From Chitinophagales bacterium (GTDB lineage: Bacteria; Bacteroidota; Bacteroidia; Chitinophagales; UBA10324), in assembly GCA_026786335.1 (NCBI GenBank), contig JAJAYG010000297.1, positions 1 through 7,842 of the forward strand: a DNA stretch of 7,842 nt. Reading direction: 5' to 3'. A program made the position numbers and the translations under genes. Numbering within the stretch: position 1 is the stretch's first letter; each line of letters opens with the position of its first letter. The notes beneath the pieces were generated by a model, which ran no database searches, had not been told where the DNA came from, and saw only the letters and a list, made by a program, of their open reading frames with translations. Shown here one piece after another: positions 1 through 6,468 of the stretch.

Positions 1-39
1 GAGAAAGACCAACGGCTGGTTTCAATTACCTACAATTAA
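1..39 (+). CDS. C-terminal end of an upstream gene, possibly tsaE
   Basis: Frame 1 is open from the window edge and ends at a TAA after reading EKDQRLVSITYN. The stop lies 5 nt before the ald ATG, so the two genes probably share an operon. From memory, ald in many Bacteroidota follows tsaE, the ATPase subunit of the tRNA t6A37 threonylcarbamoyl-transfer complex, and TsaE proteins often end in a short strand of this kind. Twelve residues cannot identify a family, so the TsaE name rests on gene order alone; the presence of a gene end is better supported. Confidence 0.4.
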   Translation, partial: EKDQRLVSITYN

Positions 40-44
40 TTGCC

Positions 45-1268
45 ATGCAAAAGAAAATTAAAGTACCCGACGAATTAAGATCAGAGATTGCATTAGCTCC
101 CAAAGAGGAATTAGTTGCTGTTGCACAACGCAGGCAAAAATTATTCATTGGCATACCTCGCGAAAAACAATTTCAGGAAAAAAGAATTGCGCTCACACCC
201 GAGTCGGTAGAAATATTAACAGCCAATGGTCACCGGGTAATAATTGAATCGAAAGCAGGTGAGGGTGCACATTTGGGTGATGCTGTTTATTCAGAAGCAG
301 GAGCGGAGATTGCCCGTGACCTTGAAGAGGTTTTAAAAGCCTCAATGATTTTAAAAGCAGCGCCTCCATCTGTTGAAGAAATTAAATTGCTATATGGAAA
401 TCAGGTTATTATTTCTCCCATTCATTTGCCCACACTTGAGAAATCTTATTTAGAAACGTTGCTCTCAAAAAAAGTAACTGCACTTGCGTATGAATACATA
501 CAGGATGAGAGTGAAGGTTTTCCCATCGTGGCATCAATGAGTGAGATTGCAGGGAGCGCTTCCATATTAATCGCTGCTGAATTACTGAGCAGCCCGAATT
601 TTGGAAGAGGTGTTTTGTTGGGGGGCATTGCCGGTGTTCCTCCTGCAAGCGTAGTGATTTTAGGAGCAGGAACTGTTGGTGAATTTGCAGCTCGTGCAGC
701 CATTGCATTGGGTGCCGAAGTAAAAGTTTTCGATAACTCCATTTATAAACTTAAGCGATTGCAGCGCAACATTGGTGCACACGTTTTTACTTCCATCATC
801 AGGCAGGATATTTTGACCGATGCACTCATTGGTGCCGATGTAGCAGTTGGTGCCATCCATTCCAAATCGGGGCGCACACCAATAATTGTTTCGGAAGAAA
901 TGGTAGCGCAAATGAAACCGGGTTCAGTGATCATTGATGTGAGTATTGATCAGGGCGGATGTTTTGAAACATCTGAAATCACCAATCACCGCAAACCGAT
1001 TTTTAAAAAGTATGATGTGATTCATTATTGCGTACCGAATATTGCATCACGAGTTCCGCGCACAGCATCTCAGGCAATTTCAAACGTAATTACCACCATG
1101 TTGTTGGAAGCAAGTTCACTCGGCGGATTTGAGAAACTGATGTATGCGCATGCACACATTCGCAATGGCGTTTACATGTATAAGGGCACGCTTACCAATG
1201 CACACTTGAGTGAGCGTTTTGGAATGAAGCACAATGATTTGAATTTGCTTTTTTCTGCGGGGATGTGA
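45..1268 (+). CDS. ald: Alanine dehydrogenase
   Basis: This gene encodes a 407-residue cytosolic alanine dehydrogenase of the AlaDH/transhydrogenase-alpha family, which interconverts L-alanine and pyruvate plus ammonium using NAD. The N-terminal substrate domain starts near residue 33 with GIPREKQFQEKRIALTPE; Arg47, Lys104 (ILKAAPP) and His127 (SPIHLPT) line up with the pyruvate-binding and catalytic residues of characterised enzymes. The Rossmann segment has GAGTVG at 207-212 and an acidic Asp230 at the end of the next strand, as in NAD binders. The signature DVSIDQGGCFETS at 298-310 contains the catalytic Asp (302). The usual YCVANMPGAV stretch reads YCVPNIASRV here. About 30 residues precede the family's normal start, making it longer than the usual roughly 370; no Met lies near residue 33, so the extension is probably real. 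The first ATG is used, 5 nt after the upstream stop. No clear terminator follows. Confidence 0.93.
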   Translation: MQKKIKVPDELRSEIALAPKEELVAVAQRRQKLFIGIPREKQFQEKRIALTPESVEILTANGHRVIIESKAGEGAHLGDAVYSEAGAEIARDLEEVLKASMILKAAPPSVEEIKLLYGNQVIISPIHLPTLEKSYLETLLSKKVTALAYEYIQDESEGFPIVASMSEIAGSASILIAAELLSSPNFGRGVLLGGIAGVPPASVVILGAGTVGEFAARAAIALGAEVKVFDNSIYKLKRLQRNIGAHVFTSIIRQDILTDALIGADVAVGAIHSKSGRTPIIVSEEMVAQMKPGSVIIDVSIDQGGCFETSEITNHRKPIFKKYDVIHYCVPNIASRVPRTASQAISNVITTMLLEASSLGGFEKLMYAHAHIRNGVYMYKGTLTNAHLSERFGMKHNDLNLLFSAGM

Positions 1269-1285
1269 TTTATTTTTCTACTTTA

Positions 1286-1387
1286 TTTTAACACAGTGGG
1301 CACGGAGAAATTCGCGGAGAAGTACAGTGAAATAAAATTGGATGCGATTTGTGAAAATATTGTAGTTCGGTGTTCGCTGTGTTAAAA
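1286..1387. repeat. Imperfect inverted repeat, MITE-like or intergenic repeat remnant
   Basis: The 18-nt arms are TTTTAACACAGTGGGCAC at 1286-1303 and, inverted, 1370-1387. The outer 11 nt are perfectly complementary and 15 of 18 match overall, with 66 nt between the arms. The left half (CACAGTGGGCACGGAG and onward) resembles a repeat seen, from memory, in many bacteroidete intergenic spacers. No open frame or obvious target-site duplication is present. It fills most of the 185-nt gap between ald and the DUF433 gene and could fold as a long hairpin in RNA. Confidence 0.5.
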
Positions 1388-1408
1388 TTTTCGTTGGTGA
1401 TCTATTAA

Positions 1409-1639
<231 letters not shown>

Positions 1640-1643
1640 TTAT

Positions 1644-1692
1644 TTGTTTTCAAAATTTTCTCAGAGAGAAAATTTCTGAAATTTCAGAGTGA
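1644..1692. repeat. 49-nt direct repeat, copy A, with hairpin
   Basis: This copy matches 2411-2459 at 43 of 49 positions in the same orientation, 767 nt apart. It contains a perfect 10-bp stem (AAATTTTCTC at 1653-1662 pairing with GAGAAAATTT at 1666-1675, loop AGA), followed by the palindrome CTGAAATTTCAG at 1676-1687. It lies between the convergent DUF433 and PIN genes, so it could work as a bidirectional terminator, although no clean U-run follows the stem. Confidence 0.7.
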
Positions 1693-1723
1693 GCTCGCAC
1701 CAAAAGTATTTCCGGATGAATTT

Positions 1724-2139
1724 TTACGCATAATGATTCTCCCAATATTCTCTCGGAGTTACAATTTTTGTTCTGCGAAAACTTTTCATTGTAAAATCAT
1801 TGGTGTTACCTGTAATAAGATAGTCAGCTTTGCTTGATGATGATAAATCTAAAAACTTGTTGTCGTCAAGATCGCTAATCACTTGCACTCTTGATTGACT
1901 TCAAATATTTTGGACTTTTCTTCAATGTCTGCTAAAAGCAATTCTGCCTTGAGAAGAAAATCAGGATACCTCGAGAATTTGTTTCGGTGCAGCACCTGGT
2001 AATATTCTTCGAGCACCTCACCTGAAATGCACAACTCAGCTTTAACCTCTAAGAAAATTTCATTGATGATTTGATATGGAATGCCGCGCTGAATGATGGA
2101 GGAAACAAATACATTCGTATCAACCACGATTCTTTGCAT
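1724..2139 (-). pseudogene. PIN-family toxin of a TA pair, broken by a 1-nt frameshift
   Basis: The first frame (ATG at 2139 to TGA at 1881-1879) gives 86 residues, with the PIN start IVVDTNVFVSS (Asp7) and a central acidic LEEYYQVL (Glu44/45). It then stops after FEVNQECK. One base out of frame the rest of the domain continues without interruption: VQVISDLDDNKFLDL, then KADYLITGNTNDF and IVTPREYW, ending at TAA 1726-1724. Restoring one base near 1880-1890 gives 138 residues, the usual size for the 'putative TA system toxin component, PIN family' group. These proteins are Mg-dependent RNases whose acidic residues are split here between two frames. No slippery heptamer is seen, so mutation or a sequence error is more likely than programmed frameshifting. 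The start overlaps the antitoxin gene by 20 nt, implying one operon. Confidence 0.85.
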
Positions 2140-2350
2140 ATCTTCTTTGTGCTTTTACTTCCTTAGTGATTTCTTCCATCGTCATTTTGGAAAGACCATA
2201 TTTTTCTGACAGATCAATACACTTGTTCAGCGTTTGTCGCGTAAGTTCTTTGCTCACGATTTCAAGAAACTCCGTGAAGGAAAGTTTTTCATTCTTGATT
2301 CCGAATTTGTCGAGTTCCAGTTCAGAGATTGAAACATTTAAGGTCTTCAT
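2120..2350 (-). CDS. Antitoxin of the PIN-family TA pair
   Basis: This 76-residue protein begins MKTLNVSISELELDKFGIK and has a helical middle (LSFTEFLEIVSKELTRQ) and a charged tail (LSKMTMEEITKEVKAQRRYAK). It resembles, from memory, the small antitoxins that precede PIN-family toxins in Bacteroidota. A short beta segment and helices at the N-terminus would bind DNA and dimerise, and the charged tail would wrap the toxin's active site. It is first in the operon and its last 20 nt overlap the toxin start. A good TAnnTTTG box lies 22 nt upstream, where autoregulation would be expected. The frame is intact, in contrast to its toxin. The family role is inferred mainly from gene order and general sequence pattern. 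Confidence 0.75.
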   Translation of the reverse strand: MKTLNVSISELELDKFGIKNEKLSFTEFLEIVSKELTRQTLNKCIDLSEKYGLSKMTMEEITKEVKAQRRYAKNRG

Positions 2351-2372
2351 GACTCTTTGATTTTTACAACCA

Positions 2373-2380
2373 CAAAGTTA
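2373..2380 (-). promoter_or_regulatory. Bacteroidota -7 promoter box for the PIN TA operon
   Basis: On the minus strand this reads TAACTTTG, an exact TAnnTTTG match, ending 22 nt before the antitoxin ATG at 2350. No clear -33 TTTG lies at the normal distance upstream. Its placement fits the transcription start of the two-gene operon. Confidence 0.5.
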
Positions 2381-2410
2381 CCATAATTCATTCGAGAGAT
2401 TAAGAGGCGC

Positions 2411-2459
2411 TTGCTTTCACAATTTTCTCAGAGAGAAATCTCCTGAATTTTCAGAGTGA
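2411..2459. repeat. 49-nt direct repeat, copy B
   Basis: This copy matches 1644-1692 at 43 of 49 positions. The hairpin is weaker than in copy A: TTTCTC (2424-2429) with GAGAAA (2433-2438), then CTGAA and TTCAG at 2443-2454. It lies upstream of the antitoxin promoter and 3' of the membrane-protein gene, so the two copies bracket the complete PIN toxin-antitoxin cassette. The rest of 2460-2511 shows nothing recognisable. Confidence 0.7.
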
Positions 2460-2511
2460 ACATTGAAATCAGGCACGCTGCTTTCGCGAATCACTACAGA
2501 GCTATACTTGC

Positions 2512-3087
2512 TTAATAAGTTTCTGCGTCAAATAGAATCCAATTATTCTTATCAAGAAATCCTATTTGACATTCACCCCTCTTATCTTGCTTTCTTAACT
2601 TTAAATCAAAGTCCGTTTCGGTCAGCTTACACCTAGTCAAAACCTTTTCGAGTTCATCGCTCTGAATCCACTGAGCTTTACGATATGAGGAATCCAACAT
2701 AAATCTTTTCTTGAATTCTTGATAATCTGATTGACTTAGTTTGAATAATGCAGTTGCACCGTATTCTGCTGACATATCAGGATAACCATAGCTGTGCTCT
2801 AAAACTTTGACAGTGCCTGGAAACTGAATAAGGGTATGTGCATTCCATTCATCAATGTAAAATTGTTTCTTGCGATAATGGTCGAAGTATTCTAAAATTC
2901 CCGAACCAACAAAAATTATTAAGATGCTGGTCAACCCTATTGCTCTAATGTTCTTATCAGTTATCAGTTTTCTTTTTAGAATGAATCGCTCTATTAGAAA
3001 AAGAATTAGACGCAGAAATAAAATGATAATGGTAAGCGCAATAAGATAAAAGATAAATTCCCCAAATGGAGTCATAAAGAAAATCAT
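2512..3087 (-). CDS. Unrecognised membrane protein with two N-terminal helices
   Basis: I do not recognise a family for this 191-residue protein. Two hydrophobic segments are visible: about residues 8-32 (FGEFIFYLIALTIIILF region) and about 47-63 (RAIGLTSILIIFVGSGILEY). They are separated by a basic loop (ERFILKRKLITDKN), suggesting a hairpin with the loop in the cytoplasm. The remaining 125 or so residues are soluble, mixed in charge and non-repetitive, with GATALFKLSQSDYQEFKKRF near 110-129, and end close to a GFLDKNNWILFDAETY strand pair. With both helices crossing and the loop inside, the soluble part would face the periplasm. A second Met at residue 5 is an alternative start. The gene stands alone among decayed cassettes and appears intact, so it may be recent cargo or a host gene. 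Confidence 0.65.
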   Translation of the reverse strand: MIFFMTPFGEFIFYLIALTIIILFLRLILFLIERFILKRKLITDKNIRAIGLTSILIIFVGSGILEYFDHYRKKQFYIDEWNAHTLIQFPGTVKVLEHSYGYPDMSAEYGATALFKLSQSDYQEFKKRFMLDSSYRKAQWIQSDELEKVLTRCKLTETDFDLKLRKQDKRGECQIGFLDKNNWILFDAETY

Positions 3088-3104
3088 AACGCAAAAAGTT
3101 ATAA

Positions 3105-3135
3105 ATCCGAAATCAAAAATCAGAAATCCGAAATC
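3105..3135. repeat. Seven-nucleotide tandem repeat
   Basis: Four units with a 7-nt period follow each other: ATCCGAA, ATCAAAA, ATCAGAA, ATCCGAA, then a partial ATC. Consensus is ATCNRAA. The repeat lies just upstream of the membrane-protein gene and overlaps the last codons of the displaced pyrG end. Short heptanucleotide arrays of this type are common in intergenic DNA of several phyla and are usually slippage products. Confidence 0.65.
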
Positions 3136-3241
3136 CCTTCACTCCGATACCCCGCACTCTTCTGCTCCCTAACCTCCACCTCATTCGACTCCCCCTCTTC
3201 CTCTCCACCATCGCCGCTGCAACAAATTTCACAAACAACTG
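3120..3241 (-). pseudogene. Displaced, frameshifted 3' end of a pyrG gene
   Basis: Read on the minus strand from 3241, this gives QLFVKFVAAAMVERKR, against [16 protein letters not shown] in intact pyrG. In the first 48 nt (3194-3241 against 4013-4060) 33 of 48 bases agree, with several differences at third codon positions. After adding one G to a run of five at about 3190-3195, the frame continues GESNEVEVREQKSAGYRS and stops at TGA 3122-3120. It then aligns without gaps to the intact tail [17 protein letters not shown]; 18 of 32 residues agree from LFVKF onward. No start codon or catalytic part is present. Its sense strand is G-rich, unlike its neighbours. It has the same orientation as pyrG and lies beyond the HEPN/MNT pair, suggesting an original gene end displaced by insertion. 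Confidence 0.7.
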
Positions 3242-3253
3242 ATAATACTGCTC

Positions 3254-3556
3254 TCAATAAATCTTTAAACCATTCTTCTCAATGCTCCAAAGAAATCCGC
3301 TTTCATCTTTTCCTTTCTCAAATAATAATGGTTCAATGCGTGTATCAATAATCATTCGCAATCGCCAGAGTAGCGGAGCGTAAGAAAAAAAATCAGTATC
3401 AATTTTATTAACCACAATAGCAACATCAATGTCGCTGTGCTCTTGCTGTTTGCCTAAAGCATAAGAGCCTTAAAGAAATACTGAATCAACATCAAAATGT
3501 TTCTTCAATACTTCAGTATAAGATTTTACTTTTTCAATAGCACTGCTTTGATCCAT
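3254..3556 (-). pseudogene. MNT-type nucleotidyltransferase (antitoxin partner of HEPN), in-frame TAA
   Basis: The ATG at 3556 opens a 100-codon frame with one internal TAA at codon 29 (3472-3470) and a terminal TGA at 3256-3254. Around the stop it reads VDSVFL, stop, GSYALGKQQEHSDIDVAIV: the nucleotidyltransferase motif GS-x10-D-x-D (Gly30, Ser31, Asp42, Asp44) directly follows the stop. Relatives usually have Phe or Tyr at this position (FLFGS or LYGS), so TAT or TAC to TAA is a single change. Downstream the frame is clean, with WRLRMIIDTRIEPLLFE and a normal end GLKIY. MNT proteins pair with HEPN proteins, and some neutralise them by attaching AMP to the HEPN toxin. It starts 2 nt after the HEPN stop. 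With the stop read as such, no active protein is made. Confidence 0.85.
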
Positions 3557-3558
3557 GA

Positions 3559-3918
3559 TTAAAGTTTTTTTGTTTCATCAAGTATTTTTTCACGTCGTTC
3601 AAAAGAAATAAGTTTTAGCAATGCTTCTTTATAAGTCGGATATCGTGCTTCTATTTTAAAGGGCTCTAACTCGGAAATAAGATTAAGATGTTCTTCTGAA
3701 AGTTGTTTATCAATCCCGCACCATTCACACAAACGACTTAAGTTGTGGGTATAAGGTGGTGTATCAGATTTTATAAAAACACAGCAAGCTTTTAATGCTT
3801 TTTCTATTGATTGATGGCACATGAATGCTACATAAAGAAACCGCTTTGTCCTCAGCATTGCGTCTGCTGTCTCTAAATCGTAATCAGAAATTTCGATTTA
3901 ATATTGAACTTTATCCAT
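3559..3918 (-). pseudogene. HEPN-domain protein, in-frame TAA at codon 7
   Basis: From the ATG at 3918 the frame reads MDKVQY, stop (3900-3898), IEISDYDLETADAML, then RTKRFLYVAFMCHQSIEKALKA, PPYTHNLSRL and IEARYPTYKEALLKL, 119 residues in all. This is the HEPN family of PF05168 type: helical, with the HQSIEKALKA and YTHNL motifs. Relatives normally have YW at the stop position. No plain R-x4-H RNase motif of the HepT kind is visible, so toxicity is not assured. Translation could restart at Met21 (3858), giving 99 residues without most of the first helix. HEPN comes first and MNT second, as in many HEPN/MNT cassettes. The HEPN start is 37 nt past the pyrG stop with no visible terminator, so read-through transcription from pyrG is possible. 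Confidence 0.85.
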
Positions 3919-3926
3919 TGATTTTT

Positions 3927-3934
3927 TAAAGTTA
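3927..3934 (-). promoter_or_regulatory. Possible -7 box for the HEPN/MNT pair
   Basis: The minus strand reads TAACTTTA, seven of eight for the TAnnTTTG pattern counting the two free positions, 8 nt before the HEPN ATG at 3918. It resembles the box before the PIN antitoxin. The short distance would give an almost leaderless message. Confidence 0.3.
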
Positions 3935-3955
3935 CAACCTTCAAATGAAATTACA

Positions 3956-5626
<1,671 letters not shown>

Positions 5627-5643
5627 TTATTTGTTACGGGCTT

Positions 5644-5651
5644 CAAAGGTA
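5644..5651 (-). promoter_or_regulatory. Bacteroidota -7 promoter box for pyrG
   Basis: The minus strand reads TACCTTTG, an exact TAnnTTTG match, 20 nt before the pyrG ATG at 5623. No strong -33 element is seen. The rest of the 91-nt spacer to the RNA methyltransferase gene holds no clear terminator. Confidence 0.5.
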
Positions 5652-5714
5652 TACAAATTGAGTCATCTAAATTGGTCATTTTTTTATTGGAAATGAAAAT
5701 GAGGATTAAATAAT

Positions 5715-6467
5715 TCAGCCCTTTGTATTTTTAATTGCTGCGCATAAAATGCCAGTTGCTACTGCAGCATTCAGTGATTCTGCGTTTCCTGTCTGTGGAA
5801 TTGTTACTTTGAGTTTGATAAATTTTTCTAATTCACTTGAGATTCCTTTTGATTCATTTCCAATAATTAAAAATGAAGGGATAGGAATTACTGTCTCGAA
5901 AATATTTTTCCCTTCCATAAAAGTTCCTACAACTGTAATGTTTTTAAACTCACTAAAGAGTAGTGGCAATTCCGTTTCAAAAATATTTACCCTGCAAACC
6001 GAGCCCATTGAAGATTGAATTGTTTTTGGATTGTAAGTCTCGACACAATCGGGTGAACAAAAAATATTCTTTATCCCAAACCAATCAGCAATCCGAATGA
6101 TGGTACCTAAATTTCCAGGATCGCGAATGCCATCAAGAACAAGGTTTAAATTTGAGTGAACTTCTTTACTGTTGATTTCAGGTTTAATTATTTCAGCAAC
6201 CATGAGCACCGGTGAAGGTGTTTCAAAGCCCGATAGTTTAGCCATTTGAATTTCTGTTACTTCAATCAGTTTTTCTTTAACTGAATTAATAAGAACTTTA
6301 TTATTTGCAATCCATTGAGGCAATGCAATGATTTTTTCAAACGGTTGGTGTTGCTGTAAAAACTCTTTTACAGTTTTATCGCCTTCAGCAATAAATCGCT
6401 GATATTGTTCGCGATACTTTTTTTGTTTAAGCGAATTGATGTATTTTTCAAACGACTTCGAAATCAT
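5715..6467 (-). CDS. TrmH/SpoU-family RNA 2'-O-methyltransferase
   Basis: This 250-residue SPOUT enzyme transfers a methyl group from S-adenosylmethionine to a ribose 2'-OH in tRNA or rRNA; the target nucleotide cannot be told from sequence. The N-terminal substrate-binding part starts ISKSFEKYINSLKQKKYREQ and contains RFIAEGDKTVKEF. The SPOUT domain has motif 1, DGIRDPGNLGTIIRIADWFG at 112-131 (Asn119, Arg125); motif 2, FLIIGNESKGIS at 199-210 (Glu205); and motif 3, VTIPQTGNAESLNAAVA at 221-237, which forms the knotted SAM site. The start at 6467 is preferred because family members begin with this ISK-x-KYI-SL-KKYR pattern; the frame stays open 57 codons further, to an ATG at 6638, but that part is antisense to tamL. 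Its ATG shares CATG with the tamL ATG. Confidence 0.9.
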   Translation of the reverse strand: MISKSFEKYINSLKQKKYREQYQRFIAEGDKTVKEFLQQHQPFEKIIALPQWIANNKVLINSVKEKLIEVTEIQMAKLSGFETPSPVLMVAEIIKPEINSKEVHSNLNLVLDGIRDPGNLGTIIRIADWFGIKNIFCSPDCVETYNPKTIQSSMGSVCRVNIFETELPLLFSEFKNITVVGTFMEGKNIFETVIPIPSFLIIGNESKGISSELEKFIKLKVTIPQTGNAESLNAAVATGILCAAIKNTKG

Positions 6468-6468
6468 G
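6465..6468. other. Shared CATG: overlapping divergent start codons
   Basis: The tetranucleotide CATG contains both starts: ATG on the plus strand at 6466-6468 (tamL) and ATG on the minus strand at 6467-6465 (RNA methyltransferase). There is no intergenic DNA, so each gene's promoter must lie within the other's coding sequence. A weak TATTTTTC at 6442-6449 (+) is the only nearby -7-like candidate for tamL. Confidence 0.75.

Noticed and set aside
409..934. Several minus-strand open frames opposite ald
   Set aside because: They lie wholly inside a strongly conserved plus-strand gene, show no family pattern and are low-complexity shadows of its codons.
1653..1687. Strong intrinsic terminator in repeat copy A
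   Set aside because: The stem is perfect but A/T-rich and lacks a following U-run; a terminator role remains only possible, so it is listed as a repeat.
1879..1895. Programmed -1 frameshift in the PIN toxin
   Set aside because: There is no slippery X-XXY-YYZ heptamer or following stem at the frame change; a 1-nt loss is simpler.
2166..2360. Plus-strand open frame opposite the antitoxin
   Set aside because: It is antisense to the antitoxin, which has the promoter box and the toxin overlap expected of the real gene.
3254..3918. UAA recoding or stop read-through as the normal mode of HEPN and MNT expression
   Set aside because: The residues expected at the two stops differ (Trp; Phe or Tyr), TAA ends other genes here, and no stimulatory signal is seen; decay is simpler.
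5749..6018. Plus-strand open frame opposite the RNA methyltransferase
   Set aside because: It is antisense to SPOUT motifs 2 and 3, with no recognisable domain.
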